A DNA stretch of 43,358 bases, from assembly GCA_949474265.1 (NCBI GenBank), contig CASXBC010000007.1, forward strand, positions 1 to 43,358, in the 5' to 3' direction. Shown here piece after piece: positions 28,859 to 37,803 of the stretch; the first letter of the stretch is position 1, and every line of letters begins with the position of its first letter. The translations under genes and the position numbers were made by a program. The notes below the pieces were generated by a model that saw nothing but the letters and a program-made list of their open reading frames with translations, was not told the DNA's origin and did not search any database. Origin of the DNA: an uncultured bacterium. Its GTDB lineage: Bacteria; Bacillota; Clostridia; Christensenellales; UBA1242.

Positions 28859-30175
28859 ATGATTGCTGTGTATATTTTGCTTGCGATTGTCATTCTTTTG
28901 TTTATGATATTGGTTCATGAACTTGGGCATTATATCGTTGGAAAAATTTTAAAATTTAAAATCAATGAGTTTTCTATTGGATTTGGATTTCCAATATTTT
29001 CAAAAACCAACAAAAAAACGGGTGAAAAATTTTCTCTCCGTATTTTTCCATTAGGGGGATATTGTGCCTTTGATGGAGAGGATGATGACAATGATGGAAA
29101 CAAATCTCCAACCGCTTTCAACAATCAAAAGCCTTGGAAAAGAATTTTGGTTTTGCTTGGCGGAGTGACAATGAATTTTATTACGGCAATCATTTTCTCA
29201 TGGGTACTGCTTTCAAGCATTGGCTATGATGTGCCTCAAATAAAATCATACAACAACACAACTTACTCTTATGTTCAAACTGTTGAGGAAGGGGAAAACA
29301 AACAATTTGTCATTGAAAACCCTTATTCACAAGGAGATGTAATCACTCACATCAATGGCAAAAAAATTGATTTTGCTTTTGGTGGGAATTATGTTTCTTT
29401 GGTAAACGCACAAAGAGCAAATGCAAGAGCAAAATATGATGCCATTTTGAAAACGCTTTGTGAGGAATTTTTGGCAAAAGAAGAAAATGCTGGGCTTGAA
29501 ACTGTCAGTGTTGAAGAGCAAAATAAAATGCTTGCTGAGTTTATGGAAGCAGAGAAAGCTAAATTTGATAATGGCGAAGAAAATCAACTTTACACTTTCA
29601 ATATGTCGGTAAGGCACAATTCTTTGCATGGCAAAAAAGAGACTTTAAATATTGTTGTTTGTCCTGTTGTTGAAGAATATACTGAAAAAGATAAAGATGG
29701 AGTTGATGTTGTTAAGCAGAGATTGAATGTTTATGTCGGTCTTGAAAGTGCTGAGGGTGAAGCTCCTTGCACGAAAGCTTATGTTTATAATGCTTGGGAA
29801 GGGTTCTGCCGTTCTTTTGAAATGGCATTTGGTTTTGCTTGGGTTGTGCTTAAGAGTCTTTGGATGCTTATCACTTTCCAAATCCCTATCAGTCAAATGA
29901 CAGGCACAGTAGGAACAATCACGACTATTGCAACAATGGCATCTCAATCACTTTCTTATTTGTTGATTTTTATTCCTCTTATTGCGGCAAACCTTGCCAT
30001 ATTCAATTTGTTGCCAATACCTTCTCTTGATGGGGCACATGTCATGTTTACGACAATAGAATGGATAAGAGGGAAACCAATCAATCGAAAAGTTGAAAAC
30101 ATGATACACTTTGTTGGATTGTGTGTGTTGTTGGGCTTTGTTGTCATAATTGATATACTGCATTTTGTTTTGTGA
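28859..30175 (+). CDS. rseP: RIP metalloprotease RseP / M50 family
   Basis: LVHELGHYIVGK, PLGGYCAFDGEDDD, NLLPIPSLDGAHV. Confidence 0.95.
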   Translation: MIAVYILLAIVILLFMILVHELGHYIVGKILKFKINEFSIGFGFPIFSKTNKKTGEKFSLRIFPLGGYCAFDGEDDDNDGNKSPTAFNNQKPWKRILVLLGGVTMNFITAIIFSWVLLSSIGYDVPQIKSYNNTTYSYVQTVEEGENKQFVIENPYSQGDVITHINGKKIDFAFGGNYVSLVNAQRANARAKYDAILKTLCEEFLAKEENAGLETVSVEEQNKMLAEFMEAEKAKFDNGEENQLYTFNMSVRHNSLHGKKETLNIVVCPVVEEYTEKDKDGVDVVKQRLNVYVGLESAEGEAPCTKAYVYNAWEGFCRSFEMAFGFAWVVLKSLWMLITFQIPISQMTGTVGTITTIATMASQSLSYLLIFIPLIAANLAIFNLLPIPSLDGAHVMFTTIEWIRGKPINRKVENMIHFVGLCVLLGFVVIIDILHFVL

Positions 30176-30218
30176 TAAAGAGATTTTTGTTTCTTTAAAT
30201 AACAATAGTCATCTTGAC

Positions 30219-30247
30219 TTGACAAAAGTTTAAAATTTTTATAGAAT
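30219..30247 (+). promoter_or_regulatory. Promoter of polC-like gene (TTGACA-N17-TAGAAT), predicted leaderless
   Basis: -10 ends 6 nt before ATG 30254; no SD. Confidence 0.65.
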
Positions 30248-30253
30248 GGTCTT

Positions 30254-31792
30254 ATGAATTTTGAGGAAGAATTTGTCACTGAATTTGGTGAAAAATACAA
30301 AGACCTAGAGCTTCAAAGTGTTGTGGTGAAGAAGCGTGAAGGCATCTGCACCATAACTTTTTTGTATCCTTCAACAGTTAAAGAACTTTCTGAAACTGAA
30401 AAAAAAGAGATAGTTGATTTCTTGGAGGGAAAGCTGAGTTTTGAAAATTTGAAACTTAGGGTCAAGTTTATGCGAGCTTTTGTTGAAGAGAGGCTGATTC
30501 TTAAAGCAATAAAGTCTTTCTTTGAAGATAGATATAAGCTTATCTTTACTTATCTTAAAGATGAAAATTTTAAAATAAAAACAACTCCGGTTGATGTGGA
30601 AGTGAAGATTGTTGCTAGTGAAAGAATTGAAAAGTTTTTTGCCGAACACAACATCACAACAGAACTTTCAAAATTTCTTAGAGCCAACTTTTTGTCTGAG
30701 TTTGTTGTAAGTCTTGAAATAAAAGATGATTTTGTTGATGAAGTGGATATTGAAAATGTTGAGATTAAGGCAGTTTACAAAACTGTCAAAAGATACAATG
30801 TTGAAATAATCAAAGAGTGTGTCGGCAAAAATGTTCCAACAAAACCTGAGTACATAAACAATATTAAAACCGCAAAAGCAGGAGTGGTTGTTGCAGGCTT
30901 TATAAACAAACTTGAGAGGCATGATTTTGTCAGAAAAACAGGTGCAAAGGCAGGCACAGAAGGAGTGTATTTCACTTTTGTTCTTGAAGATGAGAGAGGT
31001 AAGATTGATTGTTTGATTTTTTGCACAAAATCAAGTTTGAGGCAAATTGAAGCTCTTGAGGACTGCATGTATGTTGTTTTGCATGGAGATGTTGAAAAGA
31101 GTAAATTTTCTGGCAGGCTTACATTGAAAGTGGATAAGCTGGCTCTTGCCAACAAAGTTGAAGGTTTGGATTTGGAAGATGAGCAGAAAAATACAATTTC
31201 TGGGGGAGTTGTAAAAGTTGAAAAACTTGAAACTCTTTCGCAAGATAACATGTTTGGAAAAGTTACTGAGTATGATGAATTGATAAAAGGGAAAACTGTT
31301 GTTGTCTTTGACCTTGAGACTACAGGTTTTGACAGAGTAAATGACCAAATTACAGATATTGGTGCAGTAAAAATTGTTGATGGAATTATGAAAGAAAAGT
31401 TTATGACGCTTGTCAAGCCTACAATATCCATTTCAAAAGAGGTTTCTGCACTTACTCATATTACAAATGAAATGGTTGAAAATGCACCACCTGTTGAGTC
31501 TGTTTTGATGGATTTCTACAATTTTGTCCAAGGCTGTACTCTTTGTGGACATAACATTATTGGATTTGACCTTGACTTTATCAGAAGATATGAAGCTGAC
31601 CTTGGAGTTGTGTTTGACAATCCTGTTATTGATACTTACAAACTTGCTATAAAGAAAAATGTTAAGGCTCACAATTTTAAACTTGGCACTTTGTGTGAAT
31701 ATTTTGGAATAAGGCTCGTGGATGCTCATAGGGCATGGAATGACACTTATGCAAATGCACAATTGCTTTTAAAGTTGTGTGAAAAGCATTGA
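30254..31792 (+). CDS. PolC-type N-terminal + OB + DEDDh 3'-5' exonuclease protein lacking PHP and polymerase domains
   Basis: OB-like VAGFINKLERHDF...GKIDCLIFC; exo motifs FDLETTGF, HNIIGFDLDF, HRAWND; stops at 512 aa. Confidence 0.85.
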   Translation: MNFEEEFVTEFGEKYKDLELQSVVVKKREGICTITFLYPSTVKELSETEKKEIVDFLEGKLSFENLKLRVKFMRAFVEERLILKAIKSFFEDRYKLIFTYLKDENFKIKTTPVDVEVKIVASERIEKFFAEHNITTELSKFLRANFLSEFVVSLEIKDDFVDEVDIENVEIKAVYKTVKRYNVEIIKECVGKNVPTKPEYINNIKTAKAGVVVAGFINKLERHDFVRKTGAKAGTEGVYFTFVLEDERGKIDCLIFCTKSSLRQIEALEDCMYVVLHGDVEKSKFSGRLTLKVDKLALANKVEGLDLEDEQKNTISGGVVKVEKLETLSQDNMFGKVTEYDELIKGKTVVVFDLETTGFDRVNDQITDIGAVKIVDGIMKEKFMTLVKPTISISKEVSALTHITNEMVENAPPVESVLMDFYNFVQGCTLCGHNIIGFDLDFIRRYEADLGVVFDNPVIDTYKLAIKKNVKAHNFKLGTLCEYFGIRLVDAHRAWNDTYANAQLLLKLCEKH

Positions 31793-31902
31793 TAAGTTTT
31801 TGATTTTTGTTGAGGTTTGATTTTTAGTATGTCGAATAATGTTTTCAAATTCTTTTAAGTTTATTAATATTAATAATTAATATAAAAATATATAAAAATA
31901 TC

Positions 31903-31931
31903 TTGATTTTTTCAATTTATTAAGCTATAAT
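31903..31931 (+). promoter_or_regulatory. Sigma-A promoter of rimP-nusA-infB operon (TTGATT-N17-TATAAT)
   Basis: Consensus -10, 17-bp spacer. Confidence 0.7.
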
Positions 31932-31947
31932 AATCATAACTTGGCAG

Positions 31948-31972
31948 GAGTGAGCAAATTATTTGCTCACTC
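31948..31972 (+). promoter_or_regulatory. 11-bp perfect hairpin in rimP leader
   Basis: GAGTGAGCAAA-TTA-TTTGCTCACTC. Confidence 0.65.
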
Positions 31973-32003
31973 TTTGTATTAAGTAGACTTTTTGGAGGAA
32001 AAA

Positions 32004-32462
32004 ATGGCAAAAGTTAAACAGATTTGTGAAGAAAAACTTAAAGGTGTCATTGAAGAGCTTGGCTATGAACTTGTTGAAGTCAGTTATGAAAAAGAAAATG
32101 GGGGAATGAGTCTCATTTTTACTATTGACAAAGAAGAGGGTGTTACAATTGACGATTGTGAAATTGTCAACAAAAAAATTGACCCAATTTTAGAAGAACT
32201 TAATCCAACAGAGGATAAGCCTTACACTCTTGTTGTTAGTTCGCCTGGACTTGACAGACCACTTAAGACAGACAGAGACCTAAGAAGAAATCTTGACAAA
32301 GAAGTTGAGCTTACACTTTTTGCAAAGCAAGATGGACAAAAACTTTTTAAAGGTAAATTGAAAGCGTTTGATGAAAAGACTGTTACACTTGAACTTGCAA
32401 AAGGTGACCAAACTTTTGAGAGGGAAAAAGTCGCAAACATAAAACTTGTTATAGTTTTTTAA
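32004..32462 (+). CDS. rimP: Ribosome maturation factor RimP
   Basis: LGYELVEVSYEKENGGMSLIFTIDKEEGVTIDDCE, VSSPGLDRPLKTDRDL; start after SD ggagga. Confidence 0.95.
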   Translation: MAKVKQICEEKLKGVIEELGYELVEVSYEKENGGMSLIFTIDKEEGVTIDDCEIVNKKIDPILEELNPTEDKPYTLVVSSPGLDRPLKTDRDLRRNLDKEVELTLFAKQDGQKLFKGKLKAFDEKTVTLELAKGDQTFEREKVANIKLVIVF

Positions 32463-32493
32463 ATATTAATAGATGTTAAGGAGAAAATCTAAA

Positions 32494-33672
32494 ATGGTAA
32501 ATAAGGACTTTTTTAAAGCACTTGAAGAACTTGAAGCAGAAAAGAAAATTGACAAGGATACATTTATTACAACACTTGAAACAGCACTTACATCTGCATA
32601 TAAAAAGATGTATGGTGAAGCTAAGAGTGCAATGGTAAAACTCTATCCAGAAAGAAACACAATAAGAATTTACTCATACAAAACTGTTGTGGCTGAAGTT
32701 GAAGACCCAGATAAAGAAATTGCACTTTCTGAAGCAAAACTTTCAAAAAAATCTTCTAAGGTTGGAGATATAGTTGCTGTTGAAGAATCAACAAAAGATT
32801 TTGGAAGAATTGCAGCACAAACAGCAAAACAAGTGGTTATGCAAAAACTTCGTGAAATGGAAAGACAAACTGCTGTGAGCGAGCTTTCTGAGAAAGAGGA
32901 CGAACTTTTGACCACAATCGTTAAGCGTATTGATGGTGAAAATGTTTATGTTCAAATTCCTGGCTCAAACACAGAAGGCGTTATGATGAAAAACGACCAA
33001 ATTCCTGGTGACAAATTTAACATTGGTGACAGGGTTAAAGTTTATGTGAAGAAGATTAAAGACTCTTTCAAAGGTCCACAAATTCAAGTTTCAAGAAGCA
33101 ATATTGGCTTTATTAGAAAATTGTTTGAACTTGAAATCCCTGAAATTGCAAGCGGAGATGTAAAGATTAAAAATATTGCTCGTGATGCAGGAAATAGAGC
33201 TAAGGTTGCTATCTTTACTGAAAGACCAAATGTTGATGCTATTGGTGCTTGTGTTGGAAATCGTGGAGTGAGAATCAACACTATTGTAAATGAACTTAAT
33301 GGCGAAAAAATTGACCTTGTAGAATATTCTGATGACCCACTTGAATATATTGCAAGAGCTTTAAGTCCTGCTAAGGTTTTGTCTGTTGAGACAAATGACA
33401 GTCTTAATATGTCACAAGTTATTGTTCCTGATGACAAATTATCACTTGCTATTGGCAAGGGTGGACAAAATGTTCGTCTTGCAGCAAAACTCACAGGTTG
33501 GAAAATTGACGTTAAACCTGAAAGCTATATCAAACCAGCAACATCTCAGACAAACCAAAATGAAGAAGTTGAATATGAACTTACAGAGCTTGCTGAGGAT
33601 AATTCGTTTGATTCTATGGGAGACTTGGAAGAACTTGAAACAATTGATGGAGATGAATTTCCAGAAATTTAA
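32494..33672 (+). CDS. nusA: Transcription termination/antitermination protein NusA
   Basis: GNRGVRINTIVNELNGEKIDLVEYSDDP; AIGKGGQNVRLAAKLTGWKIDV. Confidence 0.97.
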   Translation: MVNKDFFKALEELEAEKKIDKDTFITTLETALTSAYKKMYGEAKSAMVKLYPERNTIRIYSYKTVVAEVEDPDKEIALSEAKLSKKSSKVGDIVAVEESTKDFGRIAAQTAKQVVMQKLREMERQTAVSELSEKEDELLTTIVKRIDGENVYVQIPGSNTEGVMMKNDQIPGDKFNIGDRVKVYVKKIKDSFKGPQIQVSRSNIGFIRKLFELEIPEIASGDVKIKNIARDAGNRAKVAIFTERPNVDAIGACVGNRGVRINTIVNELNGEKIDLVEYSDDPLEYIARALSPAKVLSVETNDSLNMSQVIVPDDKLSLAIGKGGQNVRLAAKLTGWKIDVKPESYIKPATSQTNQNEEVEYELTELAEDNSFDSMGDLEELETIDGDEFPEI

Positions 33673-33687
33673 TTAGGTGAGGTTTTT

Positions 33688-33957
33688 ATGCAAAATAAAC
33701 CAAAAGAAAAAATACGCATGTGTATTGTTTGCCGTGGACAAAGCGACAAAAAAACATTGCTCAGAATTGTGAAAAACAAAGAAGGCGAAATTTTTGTTGA
33801 CAAAAGTGGAAAGGCAAATGGGCGTGGTGCCTATGTTTGCAAAGATAAACAATGCTATGACAAATTGTGTAAACAGAAAGCTTTGAATCGTGCATTTAAA
33901 TGTGAAGTTGCACAAGAAATTTATAAAAAGATTGGAGAAGAATTTGAACAAAATTAA
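33688..33957 (+). CDS. ylxR: YlxR family RNA-binding protein
   Basis: RMCIVCRGQSDKKTLLRIVK, GRGAYVCKD. Confidence 0.95.
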   Translation: MQNKPKEKIRMCIVCRGQSDKKTLLRIVKNKEGEIFVDKSGKANGRGAYVCKDKQCYDKLCKQKALNRAFKCEVAQEIYKKIGEEFEQN

Positions 33958-34231
33958 AGGACTTATCTCAATCGCAAGAAAGGCTGGCTATGTCATAATT
34001 GGCAAAGATAATTTGATAGATTATAAGAAAAAACTTTATTTGTTGATTGTGGATAACACAGCAGGAGATTCTCTTAAAAGAGAAATGAAATTTATTTCAA
34101 ATAGTAAAAAAATTCCTCTTCTTGAATTAGATAATTTGGGGGAGAAAGTATCAATTGACAATTGCAAGGCAATTGGACTTAAAAATAAAGCAATGAGCGA
34201 CAGCATTGAAAAGTGCATAAAAGGAGAATAA
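33944..34231 (+). CDS. ylxQ: L7Ae-family ribosomal protein (YlxQ-like)
   Basis: KIKGLISIARKAGYVIIGKDNLIDYKKKLYLLIVDNTA; TTG start with SD ggagaag, overlapping ylxR. Confidence 0.85.
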   Translation: MNKIKGLISIARKAGYVIIGKDNLIDYKKKLYLLIVDNTAGDSLKREMKFISNSKKIPLLELDNLGEKVSIDNCKAIGLKNKAMSDSIEKCIKGE

Positions 34232-34232
34232 T

Positions 34233-36818
34233 TTGGCAACACAACTTAATTCACTCAAAACTATAAACAACATACAAAGGGATGGCTCTTTGCAGAATTT
34301 ATTATTGTCCATTAAGCAAGCTAAGGTTGATATTGATAATTTCTCAAAAAACATTCAAGACCAAAAATCTAAATTGCAATTGAAAGCAAGAGAAGAAGAG
34401 AAGAAAAAACTTGAACTTGAAAAAGTTAAACTTGCTGAAGCCGAGAAAAAAGAGAAACAAGAGGTTTCTCATTTTGAGAAAGAAGAAAAACCTTCTTACA
34501 AAAAACAAGAGGCATTTGGTCAAGGTGGGCATCAAACCAATAATTTTAGAAAGTTTGATGGTCAAAATAATAATTCAAGATTTCAACCTCGCTCATCAAA
34601 TCAAGGACAAGGTGGTTTTAGACAAAATAATTATCAAGGCGGAGCTAACGGTCAGCAAAATGGTGGAAGGTTTAACAATGGTCAAAGACCAAATACCCAA
34701 TTTGGACAAAATAGACAAAACGGCGGATTCAACAGAAATGCTCAAAATCAAAATGGTGGTATGAGACCTAAAAACAACTCTTTTGTTTCAACAAAGGCGA
34801 ATGGGTTTAAGTCGTTTAGCTCAGGTGCTACAGAAAGCAGTGCAGTGCTTGCTCAGCCAGAGAGAAACTTTGGAAACAAAAATAAACAAAGAAGAAATAT
34901 TGACGAAGCTAAAAAGGTTTCTGCAAGAGCAAGAGCTGGTTTTGGAAAACAAAACAACAACATTCTTGTTATGAATGAGGATGGTTTTGAAGAGACAACA
35001 ATGGGCTCAAGAAAACTTATAAAGAAGAAAAAAGAGTCTGCAGTGGTTGTTGCTCCACAAGTTACACATGCAATAATTACAACAAGAGAAATTACTGTTA
35101 AAGAACTTAGTGAAAAGATTGGAAAGCCTGTTTCTGAAATTGTTAAAAAACTTATGCTTCTTGGAATTATGGCAACAATAAACAGCACAATTGATTTTGA
35201 CACTTGTGAACTCGTTGCAGGGGAGCTTGGAGTTTCTGTTGAACTTAAGATGGATAAGACTTATGAGGAAAGATTGCTTGATAAGTCTGTTGAAGAAGAT
35301 GCTGATGAAAATCTTGTAAAGCGTCCTCCTGTTGTTACGGTTATGGGACACGTTGACCATGGTAAGACTTCTCTGTTGGATGCTTTTAGAAAGACCAACG
35401 TTGTGACAAGTGAGGCTGGTGGCATCACTCAAAAAATTGGTGCTTATCAGATTTCGTTTAATGGCGAAAAGATAACATTTATTGATACACCAGGTCATGC
35501 CGCATTTACTGCAATGCGTGCAAGAGGAGCTGAAGTTACTGATATTGCAATTTTGGTTGTGGCTGCTGATGATGGTATTATGCCTCAGACAATTGAAGCA
35601 ATCAATCATATAAAAGCTGCAAATGTGCCTATGATTGTGGCTATCAACAAAATGGATAAAATGGAAGCAAATCCTGATAGAATTAAACAACAACTTACTG
35701 AGCATGGAATTTTGCCTGAAGAATGGGGCGGTGACGCAATTTGTGTTCCAATTTCTGCTAAAAATGGAATGGGACTTGATGAGCTTAAGAAGATGATTTT
35801 GCTTGTTGCTGAGATGCAAGAGCTTAAAGCTAATCCAAACAAAATGGCAACAGGTGTTGTTATTGAGGCAGAACTTGATAAGACAAGAGGTGCGGTTGCT
35901 ACTGTGCTTGTTCAGAGTGGAACTTTGAAAGTTGGTGATTCAATCATGTCTGGTATTACTTATGGAAAAGTTAAGGCAATGTTTGATGAAAATGGTAAAT
36001 CAGTTAAAAAGGCTGGACCATCAACTCCTGTTGCTGTTATGGGCTTCAATGATGTTCCAAATTCTGGTGATGCTGTTTATGCAGTTGATGAAACATTGTC
36101 AAAACAAGTTATTAATGAGAGAATCAATAAACTCAAACAAGAAAGAGCAAAACAAACTTCTGGTGTGAGTGCTGATGACTTTATGAGCAGAATCCATGAA
36201 GGCAATTTGAAAAATCTCAATATAATTATTAAGGCTGACACTCAAGGTTCTGTGGAGGCACTTAAGGCTTCACTTGAAGCTATCAGAAATGATGAAGTGA
36301 AAGTTGTTTGCATTCATAGTGCCGCTGGTGGAATCACCGAAAGTGATTTGGTGCTTGCTCAAACAACCAACTCTGTTGTGGTTGCTTTCAATATAAAAAC
36401 TCCAAACAGAATGCTTCAAATGGTTGATAGTCTTAAGGTTGAGCTTATTGAATCACGAATCATTTATGAGGTAGTTGACCAAATTACACGTATTTCAAAG
36501 GGTATGATGGCAATCAAATATGAAGAGAAATATGTTGGTCGTGCAGAAATTAGAGTTGTGTTTAAACTCTCTTCAGCAGGAAAAGTTGCAGGAAGCTATG
36601 TGCTTGATGGAAAAATTCAAAGAAATGGTATTGCAAAAATCAAACGTGGAGATGAGCTTATTGGAGACTCTATGATTGATTCTTTGAAGATTGTCAAGGA
36701 TGAGAAGAGTGAAGTTGCCAAAGGGTATGAGTGTGGTATCAAACTTAGAGATAACATTGATTTCCAAGAGGGAGACATTTTGGAATGTTATATAAAACAA
36801 GAAATCAAAAGAGATTAG
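34233..36818 (+). CDS. infB: Translation initiation factor IF-2
   Basis: PPVVTVMGHVDHGKTSLLDAFRKT, FIDTPGHAAFTAMRARGA, NKMDK; TTG start with SD aaggag. Confidence 0.98.
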   Translation: MATQLNSLKTINNIQRDGSLQNLLLSIKQAKVDIDNFSKNIQDQKSKLQLKAREEEKKKLELEKVKLAEAEKKEKQEVSHFEKEEKPSYKKQEAFGQGGHQTNNFRKFDGQNNNSRFQPRSSNQGQGGFRQNNYQGGANGQQNGGRFNNGQRPNTQFGQNRQNGGFNRNAQNQNGGMRPKNNSFVSTKANGFKSFSSGATESSAVLAQPERNFGNKNKQRRNIDEAKKVSARARAGFGKQNNNILVMNEDGFEETTMGSRKLIKKKKESAVVVAPQVTHAIITTREITVKELSEKIGKPVSEIVKKLMLLGIMATINSTIDFDTCELVAGELGVSVELKMDKTYEERLLDKSVEEDADENLVKRPPVVTVMGHVDHGKTSLLDAFRKTNVVTSEAGGITQKIGAYQISFNGEKITFIDTPGHAAFTAMRARGAEVTDIAILVVAADDGIMPQTIEAINHIKAANVPMIVAINKMDKMEANPDRIKQQLTEHGILPEEWGGDAICVPISAKNGMGLDELKKMILLVAEMQELKANPNKMATGVVIEAELDKTRGAVATVLVQSGTLKVGDSIMSGITYGKVKAMFDENGKSVKKAGPSTPVAVMGFNDVPNSGDAVYAVDETLSKQVINERINKLKQERAKQTSGVSADDFMSRIHEGNLKNLNIIIKADTQGSVEALKASLEAIRNDEVKVVCIHSAAGGITESDLVLAQTTNSVVVAFNIKTPNRMLQMVDSLKVELIESRIIYEVVDQITRISKGMMAIKYEEKYVGRAEIRVVFKLSSAGKVAGSYVLDGKIQRNGIAKIKRGDELIGDSMIDSLKIVKDEKSEVAKGYECGIKLRDNIDFQEGDILECYIKQEIKRD

Positions 36819-36834
36819 TTTTAATCTCTTTTTT
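36807..36834 (+). terminator. Intrinsic terminator overlapping infB stop codon
   Basis: AAAAGAGATTA-GTTT-TAATCTCTTTT + TT. Confidence 0.8.
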
Positions 36835-36836
36835 CT

Positions 36837-36864
36837 TTGAAAAAATTATGAAATCGGTTATAAT
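36837..36864 (+). promoter_or_regulatory. Promoter of P-loop kinase gene (TTGAAA-N16-TATAAT)
   Basis: Consensus -10 directly after terminator. Confidence 0.6.
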
Positions 36865-36882
36865 AATTTTGGAGTGAAAGTT

Positions 36883-37410
36883 ATGACAACGGTTGATATC
36901 ATGATGGGAATAATTGGTTCGGGAAAATCAACTCTGGCAAAACAAATTGCCAAAGTAAATGATGCAATTATTCTTTCAAGTGACACTGTGAGAAAAGAGC
37001 TTGTTGATAGTGGAAAGATTCCTCTTGTTTACAATACTCAAACAAACAAGATAGTTTTTGCTGAACTTCATAGGCGTTTTGAAGAGGCTCTTCAAAACAA
37101 GCAAAATGTTATTATTGATGGAATTAACTCTATCAAAAGAGAAACCTTGTTTGCAATCACAAACAAATATGATTGCTATGTGAAGGGGAGACTTCTTTGG
37201 ACTGATAAAGAAATTTGTTTAAATAGAGTTAGAGAGAGGGAAAAGAACGACCCATTTATTCACAAGATAGCTGAGCCAGAAAAGGTTGCAAGCAATGAGA
37301 TTGAGTTGTTTAAGAAAAATTATCCAACTCTTGATGAAGGCTTTGACGAACTTATTATTTACAGAAACAATGTTGTTGAATCTGTGCAAAGAAAAGTTAA
37401 TAAAGTTTAA
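36883..37410 (+). CDS. P-loop nucleoside/polynucleotide kinase-like ATPase (AAA_33 type)
   Basis: MMGIIGSGKSTLAKQIA Walker A; SSDTVRKEL; NVIIDGINS. Confidence 0.8.
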   Translation: MTTVDIMMGIIGSGKSTLAKQIAKVNDAIILSSDTVRKELVDSGKIPLVYNTQTNKIVFAELHRRFEEALQNKQNVIIDGINSIKRETLFAITNKYDCYVKGRLLWTDKEICLNRVREREKNDPFIHKIAEPEKVASNEIELFKKNYPTLDEGFDELIIYRNNVVESVQRKVNKV

Positions 37411-37431
37411 ATAAATATTAGGAGAAAATTT

Positions 37432-37803
37432 ATGTCAAATAGAATTGAAAGAGCAAACGCAGAAATACAAAGATGCTTGGTTGAAATTATTAAATATAAA
37501 ATGAATGACCCAAGACTAAGTGGGGTGGTTAGCATAACAGAGGTAAATGTTACGCCTGATTTCAAGTTTTGTAAGGCTAAAGTAAGTGTGCTTAATTTGG
37601 ATGATGTGGAAAAAGTTACCAAAGTTTTGCAGTCAGGCGAGGGCTTTATAAAAAGAGAACTTGCAAAAATGGTTGATATGCCACAAGTTCCTAAGATAAA
37701 CTTTGTCATCGACAAAAGTGCATTAAGTGCTATGCGTGTTGAAGAGATTTTGAAAACTTTGAATATTCCAAAAGAAGAAGAGGAAGATGATGACAACTTG
37801 TAA
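37432..37803 (+). CDS. rbfA: Ribosome-binding factor A
   Basis: RIERANAEIQRCLVEIIKYKMNDPRLSGVVSITEVNVTPDF. Confidence 0.96.
   Translation: MSNRIERANAEIQRCLVEIIKYKMNDPRLSGVVSITEVNVTPDFKFCKAKVSVLNLDDVEKVTKVLQSGEGFIKRELAKMVDMPQVPKINFVIDKSALSAMRVEEILKTLNIPKEEEEDDDNL

Noticed and set aside
30775-31431. 218-aa minus-strand ORF opposite the polC-like gene
   Set aside because: Antisense to a recognised exonuclease/OB coding region; Ser/Thr-rich shadow-ORF composition.
35007-35819. 270-aa minus-strand ORF opposite infB
   Set aside because: Lies entirely antisense to the conserved IF-2 G domain; Cys/Asn/His-rich composition typical of antisense translation in AT-rich coding DNA.
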